From the NCBI RefSeq assembly GCF_963678635.1, contig NC_087065.1, positions 40,053,430 through 40,117,429 of the forward strand: a DNA stretch of 64,000 nucleotides. The letters run 5' to 3'. Positions 45,517-60,500 of this stretch are shown piece by piece. The notes under the pieces were generated by a model. That model was not told the DNA's origin. It saw nothing but the letters and a program-made list of their open reading frames with translations, and did no database searches. The translations under genes were made by a program, and so were the position numbers. The DNA is from Symsagittifera roscoffensis. Lineage: Eukaryota > Xenacoelomorpha > Acoela > Convolutidae. Position 1 is the first letter of the stretch, and every line of letters starts with the position of its first letter.

Positions 45517-48500
45517 GTAAGTTAAAATCATCCAATATTTTCCATTTTTTCTTTAACGTGTATCGTAAACAAGACAATTTCTTCTTCTATTTACCTTCTC
45601 TTCTTTGCCTTTTTTTTCAGGGGCAGATATAGATTTTCTCGGAGGAGGGCAAATTTTCAATTAATCTGGTTAATTGTAATTCATTTTCAGTTAGTTTCTA
45701 ATATATTTGAAGACTATTTTCAGGCTGAGCAAAATGGTTTTCCGAGCTCTCCGGAAACCCTAATAAGGTCATACATTTTTGCACTGCTTTTTGCATGAAA
45801 CGGGCAAAAATACCGATTTTTGCATACACTAGAATTAAACCGCTATGAAGTATAATACTGGTAATGGAGCAAAATCGTATAAACTTCGAATAGACTTTAA
45901 CTTAAATGAGAGAATTAGTGATGAAAATTTCGGCTACATTTTCATCTCTCTCTGACATAATGGTTTTGACCTCAAAATTAAGTAGACGTCATACGTCAAA
46001 CAAAACAGTAGTCATCAAACGTACAATTTCTTGTTTTCAGTTTGAAATAAAAGCTTGTATCACACTTCAAGTTCAACTTGAAAATAATTGCCATTCGAGG
46101 ATTTCGACCCAAAATGTGTTCAAAGACAATGTTCCTTTGATTAGGGCTGCTTGACGTTTGATGTGTGTGCCGAAAACAAATATGAAGTTGCGTTTCCTTT
46201 CATCAGAAATGATAGCCTGGACTTGGTTCGCTCAATAAAAAACTTTCTACTAGCATAAGCTTTTGAGCGTCAATATGACCTCATAATTAACAATCAAATT
46301 ATTTATGAATTGCAACAAACATATAAAACTGTCGCTCGAATTAAATATGATTTTTTTCCAGCCTGCGTTTGCAATTAAGTTGCGTTTATTTTTGTTCCGA
46401 CCAACCCCAGGGTTGGAAAGGAACTTTGACCTCTATTGTATTTTTCTAGGCAAAATTAGATACCACAATAAACGTCAGATAGAGTCGAGTGATTATCATA
46501 TTAAAACCTTTTCATTCGCTATTCGGAATCCGAAAAAAAACAAAAATGGCGTTTTGCAAAACTTTAAATCAGAATTAAATTTATTTGGAGCTAAGTTCAA
46601 AATCATTAAAAAGAAAGAAATTTTGAAAAAAATCCAAAAAAATGTACGTTTTTTTGCAAATACTAGCATTATCGGAACAATCCATACTAAATTGATGAGT
46701 CACAGGCAGGCTACCTTCGCTAGATTATGCAGTTGAGTCGTGTTATCAATGTTTTGAGCGAATATTTTACTGAAAGGCAGTTTCAAAAGACTTTGATGGA
46801 GATGGGCACCGTTTAGCTGCCGTGGTTTTTCGGTTCTGACAGTAGAATGGAAACCATCTAAATCAACTACCCATCATAAGTAAAAGAAATGATTGTTGTG
46901 CAGAAGCATTGAGTAACCCGATCACTGTAGTCACTAAGAAAAATCGTTTTCCAATTTTTTTAATATACAAAAACTTTTTTCGAATGATAAAATTTGGTCA
47001 AACTAAATCTATACTACTGCTTAGATTTTTCTTTTGTTTGATATGGAAAGTTTATTGAAGGAAAAGTTTACAAATTATTTTACGTTAATTGAAACTTCTA
47101 CTTTTTGATCTTTAGCTGGATCAAAAAAATCAAGTGTTCAAAATTTTTTTAAAAAAGTTTCGATGCTAATTTGTTGATACAAAACAAAATACAGCATGCT
47201 TCAAATTTCCTGGAAACGGGTTGCCAGTGTTTTTTGAGCGTTTTGGCAGGGAAGCTGTTATTTAAAGAGCCAAATGGTAGACTAACCTAACCCACTGTGT
47301 AAAACATACCGTTCCTTTCTGTAAAAATAGAAACATAATAACATAATAAAACTAACCGTATATCAGGGCAAAACTGTGTTCCGATTGACTTTTAAGGCCT
47401 AATTAAAAAAAAAACTTTAAATTTTTTGAAAAAATCGAAAAATCATAAAAATAAAGAAAAAAAATTACTAAGCTTAAAAAAACTTCTTTAAATGATTTTT
47501 CGATTTTTTTCCGATTTTTTTTTGATTTTCATTCTATTGTTCTCACATAATTCACTCTCTCTTTTGAGGGTTAAAAAAATGTTTCCACTAACTTTTAAAC
47601 TATTATCATAAAAAACTTCGACTAGAGAATATTTCCATAAAATAAAAGAAATAAATTCAGTTTGTGATTATGATGTGCATTTGGGACACAAATTTCAAAA
47701 ATAAATAATTAATTTTATACTTGCTCCCTTAGTTATACATGTTTAGTCTAAAAATCAATTGTGATCAAACAACAATTAGTTGCGATCAATCCTGTCATAT
47801 AGCATCGGGTGGGTTTACCTTTTGGTTGAATATATTTGTAATATATAGTGAAGTTGCACTTGATTTGGTAAATTCATGTGGCGAAAGATAAGAACTTGCT
47901 ATTGAGTTTTCCGAATATAAACTCTGGAGAAATGGATAACATGTTTCTAAAAATGAAACAAAAAAACAAAAAATGAAATGTTTCTAAAAATGAAACAAAA
48001 AAACTAAAAATGAAAAAGTTCTTAAGAGAATTTACCCAAAAATTGTAGAAAAGAGTTTCTAATTTACATTAGTAATGTTCCTTTCTTACAATTTATATAG
48101 AAAGTTTTCCTATGTTACAATTTTCTTTAGAAAGAAAGATGATTTTTCTTGTATCATTTTTGAAGCTAAATTTGTAACATGCTGTAGAAAAGTTCTGAGG
48201 GTAATTTTGGTCAATTCGGGAGAAAGACCGACCAGTGTTCGCTTTAAAAATGATATGAGTTTCAAAGTTTTTGTCCAAAATCATTCAACCACACGCTTAT
48301 GTTAGGTACTAAACGATATATTTGGCATATAGCAAAGTATTGAGTAGACCAACATTACGAGGCCAAACTGTGCAGTGGATAGGCGCACAATTTTGTGTCT
48401 GTATGTTCCTGGATTCCAGAGACAAACCTTTAAATATGTTTAATTTTTGACGGAACGAACAAAAAAATAAAGAACAAAAGAAGAACAAAGGAAGCGTCCT

Positions 48501-51500
48501 TGTTACGGAATCCACTTACATTTCCCAAAAAAACCACAGTTTGGCCTCGTAATGAATTATCTTGCCTCAATTTAGTTTCCAACTTTTTTAATGATAGATT
48601 AATGCTCCGCTTACGCGTTCATGGCACAAAAATATCGAGCGTTAACTATCTCAAATGAACCCTCAAAACTTTAAAAAAGTAATATAATTGAAAAATATTT
48701 TCAAAATTAAGCTCAAGATATAAAATAATTTTTGAATGAAACAAAATCTTTAGTCAAAATGCTAATTAAGAAGTCAAGATTTTTTTCTGTACAAAAAAAA
48801 ACGAGAACATTGTTCGAAAGTCGAAACTCAAATTGATTTTTCAGATGTATAAAAGGCATCAGAGTACCAAAAAAAAATATTCTTTCAAGGAAATCTTAAG
48901 TTGTTTTTGCAAACAACAATCAAACTCTGCAGTTAAGTAAGCAAATTGGACTAGCTATGGCTCTACTCGAACTGCTATCTCTAAATGCTAGTGGATCCTT
49001 CTTAGGAAACAATTAGAACAAATTATTTTTGTTCAGATTGATACTTTTGTTTTATTGGCTCGAACTCTTTACGTTAAATTGTGATAGTTGTTTCTCCTTC
49101 AAAAATATTTGGAAACCGAATGTGATTTTGTTTTGCTTTTTTTTTTCGATACTTGACTCTACTCTGATTAAACTGTTCTGATCAAAATTACTTTCAACTT
49201 TTTATTAAACGTGTTTTTTCTTCGAGTTGAAGTTGTCCTGACTATTTTTTCACAGCCTTCTGGAAAAAAAATGTGTTGAGGATTTTTCTGCAGTTTCATT
49301 TGTAATTATTCTGAAGCATAGAATGCGACCGCATATCGGAAACTATAAATATTGGAAAAAATGCTTAACTCTTAGTAGTTGTTGATTAATTATTAACCTA
49401 CAGACAATCCTTATCAAGTTTCATCAGGTACCGGAAACTATTAATAATTAGGAAGAAGCTTTATGTTATTGTTTTTTATAAATATATGTATATGGGATTA
49501 TTTCTTTCAGCTATGAATTGACATGACTGCCCGTATCAATACGAAGCGCTGAATGTTCCGGCTTATCGTGACGTCGATGAAACAAATTTTGGATACTTTT
49601 CTTTTTAGCCCCAGCCTAGATACAAGAAAATTATAATCCTTCCACATTCTAATTTTTTTTATAGCGGGGCTACAATTTGTTGGGCACAATAAAGTGAAAA
49701 CCTTTTTTTAATCTTTTTTTTTCTCTTTTCTTCCCCTCATACGCTATGTTAAGTACAATGAGATATATTTTGCGCTGCTTAGCGTGTAATTAATTTGTTT
49801 ACCTCAATTCTATTCGAAAAGATTTGTTTGCCCTGTTGATTCGATGCACGCCTTAATGGGACGAAATTCAGGAAGGCATACGTTCCTCTAGCTCAGAGAT
49901 TTGAACCCCCACCACTCAGAGAGTCCCACATTAGTACTGTTTAAGGTATCCCGTTTTACTTTTTGGCCAACGAACATTACAACTTTATCTTAAGGCGAGT
50001 ACGGCGCTAATATTTGATGGTAAATTTAAGGGGAGTGCGTGGAATAATCTTTCAATTTTTATTATGAACAATTTTGTTGATCGTTATTTTTTTGTTCATT
50101 GTAATTGTCATCTTTATAATCTATAATTATGACGAGGAAAAGAAATAGCACAAAGACTTTACACTTCTGCCGCATATGAAGAACTCTATTGTTAGTAACA
50201 AAATACCTACTGAGTGTGTTTTTCAAAGGCTTGAAAAAGCATAACAAAAAGGTTAATCTAAAACTATTTTCTAAAATTTCAGCAACAATTTCACGGATTG
50301 GCCGATATGCTCTTAATCGTAGAAAAAACTTTTCCGTGTCTCTTCACATAACATTTGAGCGAACTAGTCTCACTTTAATTTTAAATGAGTTCTCAGCCAA
50401 GTTGCCAAGTTGAGAGACTAGACTGCATTTGCTACTCATTAACAGTGTTGGAAATGTCGTGAGCACTGATTGTCCTAAATTAGGCTGATAACCTCAGACC
50501 TCAAAACCTCGCAAAATTGATACAGGTGAACTTCATTTAAATTCTGAACTGCAATATCGACATTAATTTCCAAATATTTCGAACGATTCCCCCAGAAGTT
50601 TCTATTTAGAGGGTTAAAACTAGCCTGAAGGAAAAACAATACTTACACTCAACTATTCTGTCACAAACTTTTTTTTTTGGTTTTAACTCACAAATTTTTT
50701 TTTTTTGGTTTTAACCATTCCGATACAACTTTTAGTTAATTCAGCTATTAAAAATCACCACTCATTTGTGAATTTGTGATTTTTCATCTAACTCAGTCAC
50801 TGTTTCTCGAAAACAAACAAAAAATTTTGAACAATTTTTTTTTTGGTTTTCTAAGTTTTTTTTCACTTTCAAATTTTTAAAATTCAGTTGGAGTGGAGCG
50901 TTCTATGCTACTTGTACAGCAACCTGCTATCCTTGTTGTAGGATGGAGTGCTTGAGCTCGGGTGAACTTTTTTCGACTTTATAAAACTCGACTTTTTGTC
51001 TAAACTTTTTTTGACAAACTTTTTCATATAATCGAAAAACTATTGAAGTCATAAGTCCAAATTCTTATAAAACATTTTCTTAACTCAGAGTCTTTTTTTT
51101 GCAAAATTATGCAATAAGTTTGAAAAACCACAACTTAGTCTATTTGGGATAACTAACACGCGTTCTACTTCGTGCTATTAATGCGTAAAATAAACCAGCT
51201 CAGTAATCGCTCCAAATTGAGTTGAGGCATGCTAATTTTTCTAAAAAATTCGGTTTTTTAATTCGGTTTTTCCGTTGAATTTATCATTTCGTACTTAAAA
51301 TGATGTCTGCAGGGATGACTTTCAAAAGAAAATTATCATTTTTAGTACCTTTTTTTTATTTTTTTTTGTGGAAATTTCGTCAGTTTTTTTAACTGAACCG
51401 ACCTAAAATGACAATTCAGTAATTCAAGACGCGGCGTGAGCTCAAGCTGTTTTGTAATTTAATTTCAATTTTATAAGCAATTATAAACGCTCTGACTGAT

Positions 51501-54500
51501 TTTGTTGTCTCTCTAAGAACGGTTCCTTATTACGTGTCTAATTTTTTCTTATTGTTCCGACTTTCGAAGAAAATGAAGAATATATAAGACTGGTTTTTTT
51601 TATTCAGACTGGTTTTCAAAATAACATTATATGAGTGAAGTGATCAATCTAATGATCTTCGTTCCCACACCACTGTTTTAACCTGACTCTACGCTTACTC
51701 TGAATCGAGTCTGACTAAACTGCTCCTTTGATAACTTGCTAAGAAATGTAACGCGACTTATTTGTGCGCCGCAATTTATGATCGGCAACTGCTACTTCAA
51801 AATTAAATTCAGGCATGCTAATTGATCACATTATTTCCATGAAAGATGTTATCAGCTGAAAACTCAAAATTTTTCAATGTTTCGTTTACCAAAATCTTCA
51901 AAAAAAAATAGGCAGACAAAAGATTAAGGTTTTGCTCTGATATGTGAGCGGTCTTGTTCAGTTCAAAAAAAATTCTTCCAATTTGAAATGAAACATGCTA
52001 GTTTTGAAAATGAAAACGTGACTATTTGATAAATATTGCACGTTACACAAAAATAGCGAGTGGGTGATTTTTTTTTTTTCATTTACATGCAGTCCTAAGG
52101 AATACATTTGATTTTTAACAGCTACTTAAAACAAGACTGCTAGTAACAGCGCGAAGCCCTAATAGCTCCGACTGCCTTTTAAAGTCTACGGAGCAAAAGT
52201 AACCTGAAAAAAACTAAACAAAATAAAACATAACAAAAATATATAAAGTACAAAATAAAAGTACAAAAGGATAGATTTTGTTTTAGTAACAAATCAGTTA
52301 TGGCAACTGAGCTTCTTTCAACCATTTCGGAACGATTTCTAAGACGGGTTGAGTCTCCGCTCACGTGTTAATAGTGCGAAATATATCGCGCGTGTATTGT
52401 CCCAAATTGGCCGAAATAGCAATCTTTAAACCTCCATAATCTTACAAAAACTGATCACAGGTAAAATATCCTCTAAAGTTTCAGCTAAAGACAACAATAA
52501 CTTTTGAATGATATAAAAAAGTTTTCTCAAAAACGGCATTTAATAAGTCGAAAATTGTCTGAAGAAAAAACCACCCCGAGCACAAATATTCCGTTACTTT
52601 TGTTTCGAAAGTCGGAACAATAAGAATCAGAATGGAACAATAACTCCCCACTCCACCTTGCAAGGGAGTTTCACTGCGAGAAACAAAATTCGTATATGCT
52701 CATTTCTTTATTAAAAGGGGGAATTCGTAACAAGGTCCCAAATATCTTCCAAATTCTGACTGACTGATTAATGTAATCTGTTAATAAATTAAGTATAAAT
52801 AACCGGAGTATAGGACTGTCATTCTTCAGTTATACATTTTGAGAGACACCAGTTTTTTGGATGAGAAATCCGATTATTTGGATCAGTTTTTTTTCTGGCT
52901 CTCAGAAGACTGTTTGGATCTCCATGTCAGATTAATTGCCGGCCCTTCAATGTTTGAAAGCTTGATGCAGCTAGACTTTACCTTTCACTTCGCGCGTGAT
53001 TTACTACCTGAAAAGTGGAAAGTGCACATAAACTGAAGTGGAGCTTATAAGTGGGGGGAGGGGTTGGATCTAAGTCGATTGCAAACACATATAAACTTCT
53101 CTTTCCTGACACGAGGTGTCTTTTTTATTATGCCCTCGGATCAGTCAGGCGTTCAGTTTAACGTCAAAACTTCATTACTGCGGAACCTGGTCAGAGTAAG
53201 CCAGCCCACTTTAAATTCGCCCAAGCAACAACAACAACCACGCAATTATCTTTCCTGCTCTGAACACGCTTCAAACCCCAAAGAATAGAAAAGCCACTTG
53301 ATCGAAAATGGAAAAATCAATTCAAAGTGGATAAATTTGTTATGAGTTTGATTGAAAACGTCTGCTGTTTGATCACACTCTGACTTGACAGAGATATACA
53401 TTTTGCATAACTCTTAAATAATAAAAATAAATTAGGTCATTTCCGTTATTTGAGCGCTAAGCTCCCGTCACATACCAAAAATGATCGCATATACCTTTTT
53501 TATATAATTTTTGGATAAGAAAGCAAACAACTAGGAAGGTATTAATCGATTTGAAACCCGATGACCCCATGCATACTTTCCAATTCCATTAGGGATAAAC
53601 AGTTATTAAAGGAAAATTAAGCAAAAACTGGAGTAGCGTAACATTATATCCTTGCCAAGTCATTTATTTGTAAGGTGAGCTACCTTCAGACCCACTGATT
53701 CAATTTGACAACGGACTTGACATTAATCATACTTTGTACTGAAAAACAAATAGAACCGGAATTAAAACCAAATTCATTTTTTCTCGTCCCAACAGCTTCC
53801 GATCTGATTCTAAAATTGATGGTCTGTTTTGAGCAGATTAGTTCAGAATAACACACCTAAGAACTATTTTTCAATTAGATTCTGGAGTCAATCCGCGTCT
53901 GATGTTCTAATTATACAAGAATCTATTAATAAACGAGACTTTGAACAATCTTTATAACCCCACATTTTTTGTAATTCATAAAAAAAACAAGAACTACTTA
54001 TCAACAAAAAAAGGTACTCTTAATTTTAGATTTTATTTTTTTTATTCATCCGACTGAATTTCTGAGAAAAATGACGGTGCTCTTACGTGGAAAGGGATGA
54101 CGGCAAGATTTTGCAACAATCGTTTTGAATAATATTGGAAATTATTGATTTAAGAAACTATTCCGTCAAGTATTTTCAGTATGAAAATCGGGATGCCAGA
54201 TTCACATTGTACCGATACATGCTGAGTAAAAGCTTTCAAAACTTATATTTCGTCAACTTGTTTAGTTGACTAAACACAAGGTATAAATTTTAAAGCTCTC
54301 ACCATGTGTAATCAATCCCCTGCCATGGCAGTGATAGTGTACGAGGATGAGCTCTCACTTGACTTCCAGCTTCAGATCAACCACAGCCTGAACGATTTCG
54401 ACTGCAATAGTGTTACCACGTGAAAGCTCTACAGGCAAAATATTGACCTAGACTTACATAAAGCACTTTGATTTAAAAAATTCAGTCTGGGATGTCTGGA

Positions 54501-57500
54501 AATACGAGAAACAGACTATATTTAAACAGGCTGAATAGCCTTTCATAGATTGTGTGCCAATCTCAAAAACCAATCTCAAATTCTTGATCAATTTCAATTT
54601 TTTAGAAAAACCTTGCCTAATGGTGACTCTAAAAAAATCAGAAGTTTTTTATGCTTAAAATGACAAAAATGATTCTACTATTAAATGGTGTTCTGCCTTT
54701 TAACTTATCTGGAGTAGTTTTGGATCTCGTTAATCATTTTTTCCTTATTGCAAAAGCGGGGACATATGTTACAAGTTACAAAACCAGCAAGGTCTCAAAA
54801 ATTGATTAAGTTTTTAGGGGGGAGGTGATGGTTTTTCTACTTAACATAAAAGTGGAAGTAGTAAAAGATATCGGTTTTTAATTGAAATTTTAAATAAAAT
54901 TTACAAATGAATAATTAGAATAAAGTGTTTTTTTTCTTTACCCACACACCCTGCGAAGAAAAAAGTAAGAGAGTTTTTGTCCCCTAAGGTGTTTTTGGAC
55001 TAGCAAGAGTGTCTTTCTTGATTTATTTTGAAATGATTCAAGAGCCTGATTAATTTAACCGCAATGTTGGAATGCTAAAAGTTTGCGAGCTTTTTTTTAT
55101 TTCTCAATTTTGCAAGCTTCAACTTTAATTTGAAAATTTATCTAAACTACATTTACAAAAAATTTTTACGGAGGAAACTGTTCAATAAATGAAATCATGA
55201 TGTTAATATTTTTCTTGTTTTGAAAAACTATGGAAAATGTTTCATAAAAAGTCGAAATAGGTCCCATGAAAAAAATATCTTTTTGACAATTTTCCCTAAA
55301 AGGCGAATAAAATTTCTGATAAATTAACAAAAACACACTAAAACTGTGTTTTTAACGTTCGTGTACAATCTGGCTGATAATTATTCTATTTACTTTGTGA
55401 GTTTAAAACACTTTGTAAGCAATGTTGGCTTGGGAATGAGTTTAAGCTTCTCCCATTAAAAAAGTTCGTTAGATATTGTAGAAAATTTTTATGTAGTCTT
55501 TTTTTTTCGATTTCATTGTTTTTATTTATGTTAGTTAAAATTTTTTAAGCTTACAACTAAAAAAACTTGTTGTTCTCTTTCTTAATTCTATTAAATTTTT
55601 TGCTTGTTCAAATAAATAAACCCTGGATATTAGCTACCCATAAATTTAACATTCTAGAAAAACGCTTTATGAAACTTTTTTGCAGTAACGACTAGATTTG
55701 ACGCATTACCATTTACAATTTTTTCACTTTCACTTATTTGGCACTGAAACATTGCTGCTGTAAAGTATAGATTTTGAGAAGACGAAGTGTGTGGTATCGA
55801 ACAAAAAAAGGTTTTTGCTAAATACTTGAAACCAAACTTGAAAATTTTTTTGAAAAGTTTGATTAAATAGGCTACGTTATAGACCTTAAATTATATTTAT
55901 CTGAATGCATATTTTTTGGCAATGTTTGTTTTGAGTGCAGAATTCATTTTATTCAGAATTCATTTTATTCAATTCATCAGATAGAAATTATTTGATGAAA
56001 ATCTTTTTGGGGGATTTTTGAAATTTGAACCTTCTTGAAATTTTTTGCATCTCAAAACATGCTGATCATAAAATTTAAATGATTTCGGTTTTTTATGACT
56101 AGCTTTTTTATTGCCAAAATGTATGACTAGCATTTTTGAAATGAAACCATGCAATACAAGAATTTTCAATTTTTAATAGGGTCAATGATCTGTTTAAAAT
56201 GCTCTATTTGGTGTCATTTTTATTCAAATGAGCTATTCATTGCGCTGGTATGATACCTTTTTTGCGTTCATTTTTGTTTTATGGGCGAATTTCATTGATT
56301 AAATTTTATGCAATTCGTGTACTGCACATGAATAAAAAATTGAATATGTCAGAGAAAATGAAAGATGTCAGCTCAACTGGGTGTCCTCCGCATTCAAAAT
56401 AAATAATTTCACATCCATGATTATTGAGTTGTTTTTGGCTCTTAAACTTTCCTTGTCGGGAAAAATGAATGCTTTTGATGAAGAAAAAAAGCTCAAAAAA
56501 ACTGCAATAGTTATGATTTTTGAAGGATGATTGGCAAGGAACAGAGCAGTTTTCAAAAATTGGGCTAGTGATCCTGTTTTATTTTGGGATGCTGACTAAA
56601 TTGCACGCACAAAAGAGACTTCTGGCAATTATTTTTGTTCAGACGTAGGCTAATGAGTTCGAATTGCTTTTGTGTTTCAATCACGCAAAGTCTCTCGTTT
56701 TTCATTCATTTCATTTTTCATTCAGCTTACTTTTTTCCATCTTACATTCCTTGTTTGGATGCTAAATCGTAGTAGTGGGCTCTAATTTTCCTGGCTTGGA
56801 ACTTGTGGGCTATAATTTTGCCCCCGACTTCATGCTGCGCCAATTTGGAGCTGCGAGGCAGCATAGCTATCGAGTGATAAGCACCTAGGAGGGGTCAAAT
56901 AATGGAGAGTAATTGTTTTTTCATTTCACGTCCATATTCCCACGGGTCTCAATCATTTCAACTCACTGTTTTCCATTTTGGCTCTGCAGAATGTAACCTT
57001 TCAAACTGGAAAACAATTTGAAGTGAAACTTTGCAATGCTGATTTTATTGACAAACAAAAAAAATTTGGAGGAGAATTCACCCTGAATACAGAGTTGACA
57101 TATGCTCTGCTTGCTGGATTTAGGTCGAGTTAATTTATTTTCTCAACATGAAAAGTATTGATTCAAGATTCGAATTTGGTTAACAGTTATCGCAGTTCTT
57201 TCTTGAATATTTGATTTAGTATTTGAAATTAATCTAACATTTCAGTCACGCTTTTGTTGTGTTTTTGGATATTTTTGATTTGATTGAAAATAAAAACACA
57301 AGACTGCTCGTATCAGGGCGAAGCCCTGAATGTTTCGCAACCTTTTAAGGTTTTATGGAGCAGTAGTAACGAAAAAATAATTGTAAAAAATAAAATGAAA
57401 ACTTTTTTCTCTATAATTTGAAATTTTTTATGAAAATCATCCCCCCACACGCCATATTAAGTACAAAAAGATAGATTTCGTTCCTTGCAACAAATCAATT

Positions 57501-60500
57501 ATGGCAATTTAACTTCTTTCAACCAACTTGGAACGATTTTAAGACAGATTAATTCTCCGCTTACGCGTTAATAGCGCGAAATATCTCGCGCGTTAATTGT
57601 CCCAAATTGGCCAAAATGGCAATCTTTAAACCCCCATAGCTTTACAAAAAAATGATCACAGGTGAAATATTTTTTCAAATTTGAGCTTAGGACAACAATA
57701 CCATTTGAATAAATGTAAAAAAAATTTCGAAAATGGCTAGCTAAAAAGTCGAAATTTGTCTGAAGAAAAAACCCACCCCGAGCACAAATATTCCGTTACT
57801 TTTGCATCAAAAGTCGGAGTAATAATTGAAGAGATCGGTGTTAAAACGTGTGATAGGTAATAATTGATTTCTTCAAATCAATTTGGTTGCTTATAACAAA
57901 CAGCTCGAACAAATTTTTTTATCTTCTGAAGTGTATTGACGCCCTCAGCTCAATTTCAAAACAAAATTTAAACGGTGATCCTTTTTTGCAAAGTTATAGG
58001 GTTTCTAATTAACAGTTTGGCTGATGTGGTATGTTTCGTGTTATTAACGTGTAAGCGGCAGTATTTAATCCGGCTCAGAAATCGTCCTGAATTTAATGAG
58101 GCAAGCTAGTTTGACTTCTTAAAACACGACAGACTTTAAATATCCGGTCTGATAAATTTGCAAAAAATATAATAGTATTAACACCTGCCTTACTCTCTTT
58201 CAATTTTTGTATAAAGAATTTTAAGACCCTGACAGAGACAGATGAAAAATATGCTTTATTAGTTTTAGTATTTTGCTTGGAAATCCCGATTTTTAAAAAC
58301 CATTTTATAAGTTCAATATTTTTCTACGTCCTACAGGGAAAAAAGTTTATTTCACTGAAAATGCTACAAAATGACAATTTACAGAGCCAAATAGCACTAT
58401 AAAAAAATAATATAAAAGTATTTCATTTTTTGTGTAGAAGTTTCAATGTATTATGTAAGAAGAGTCTCTAAACAATTAATTGGACTTAGTTAAACCTCAT
58501 AATTATATTTCAAAACAGCAAAGAACGTTATTGGGCAATTAATGTACAATTTTGTAGTTTTTTTGTATTTTTTTTTTCAATAACTTTTATATTTAGAGTA
58601 AATTTTTTGCCAAGTATGAAATTTTTCTTTGAGAAAATCAATGAAATATGTCCAGTATATTGTTCCGACTTTCAAAGAAGCAAATAAAAATTCAGGCTTA
58701 GAGTGTTTTTTCAATTCAAACCAACTTCACCGATCAAAATAATAGTTTTAAGCAATTTTCTGCCACAATCAAAATATGGACATTTGAAAATTTTAATAGG
58801 TTTGAAGCAGGCTAATTGGCTGTATTTGTTCCTTGTACCATTCAATTTCTAACACTTGCTATTGATTTTTTTATGATTTAGAAAGTTGCACCGCATAAAC
58901 GGTAAAAGTTTTAGAAAATTCTCTAAAAGTTATTTATTATCCAAATTGACAATTTTCAATCATCTCCCCGTTTTTGTTCCTACATTTGAAGAAAGTAAGC
59001 AATTTATAAGATCGGGGTGGTTTTTTTTCAGTTTCTGTTCTACATAACCCTGGTCCTTCGGGGGATCGATCTCTTGATCTGCATGGACTCAACCGCGTAT
59101 GCGCACTCTTATAGTAACATGTCCAAAACGGTCGTTTTAAAGTTTACACGGGTGGCAAATTACCCCACTCTACAAAAGTGCTCCAAATTGAACGACTCAA
59201 ATTGTCATAACTAAATTTTTATATGGTCATTCTAAAGTTCATAGTTTCGCCAATTCATAATTTACTAAAAACTATTCGATACCAGATAAAGAGCAGTCAG
59301 AAAATGAAGCTTTGCCCTGATACTAGCAGTCTTGTTTTAGATAAAGTGAAGTGTAGCTTTTGAATTTTGAGCTCAGTAATTTTATCTTTATCAGATTTAA
59401 AGCAAACTTCATTTAAAGTTGTTATTTAGATATTCCAAATTTGTCTGAAAAAAGTCTCAGCACTCCCTCGAAGTCATTGTGCCGTCATTCTTTGGGGCAA
59501 ATTTTTGCTCAGATTTGGGGTAGATTTTTGTTTGGGGTAGATAATTTAATTGTTACATCATAATTTTCTCTTTGTCCTTTTCTCAAACGTTTCTTAAACA
59601 TTTCAATTTTAAAATTATGGGGAAAAAATTAAATTTCAAAATCGATGAAAATTTCTGATACAATATCAAATAGATATCCTGACCAGTTGAGGCAAAAAAA
59701 AATAACTTTGACCGCGCCTAATGAAAAATCCCTCTCCCAAATTAGGGAATGGTTGTTTTTTGTCTCTGAAATTTCATTTTTAATATAAATGCCACCTATT
59801 GAAATTTAAAAAAATTTCATCAGGTTTGGAAAAATTTTCATAAACTGTAAGAGAATTGGTCAAAAATTGCAACAATTTTTCAATGATGCATTGCTAGTTG
59901 GTTGAAGTTACAGAGAAAAGTGATGATTATTTGATTGTTTCTAATCGGTTTTTTATTAACTTACCCAGTACATTAGCTCTTATAATATATTTTTTTTGAT
60001 CGGAGATGATCAATTAGGAATTCACGCGTACTAAAGGGACAAATAGTCTGTGAAATAAAACAAAAATCGCCGCGAAATAGGATGTTTTGATTATGGCTAC
60101 CTGGGTTACTTAACTAGTCATATCTTCTTTCGGTTATTACTTCTTTTTTGGTTGTTTGTTGTATGGTGTATAAGTTCACTCAAGTTTCCATTTTTCTAGG
60201 TAAAAAAAAACAAAAACGGTTGTGAATCGGAACAATCACGTGGTTCACTTTATTATTTTTCCAGTTACGGTGTAAATAGTAAGAGGTTAAATTGAATGGC
60301 GGATTTGCGAGGACTACTTAAGAATTCCTCTTAATGTCTTGTTTTCAAAGAGTAGTCTGAAAGCGCTTGTTTCTACCCCGTATATGCCTGAGTTAAGATC
60401 AAGTACTTTTTACAATTCGCCAATTCTTTCTAATCAAGCTGAACAAAACAGTGTTTTTCAGCTGAAGTGAAATAGGTGCGTAGGTCTGTTGTGGCTTAGT

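Noticed and set aside
46305-46736. 143 codon ORF in the large intron
   Set aside because: No motif, composition like random AT-rich sequence, no splice or transposon context.
49880-49930. tRNA-derived SINE or tRNA (minus strand GGTTCAAATCTC resembles a B box)
   Set aside because: The T stem does not pair and I found no A box or cloverleaf at the right distance.
15915-59334. Classic Helitron, MITE or SINE identity for the ~530 bp family
   Set aside because: No 5' TC and 3' CTRR ends (Helitron); inverted repeats are subterminal and asymmetric with no clear target duplication (MITE); no pol III boxes or tail (SINE).
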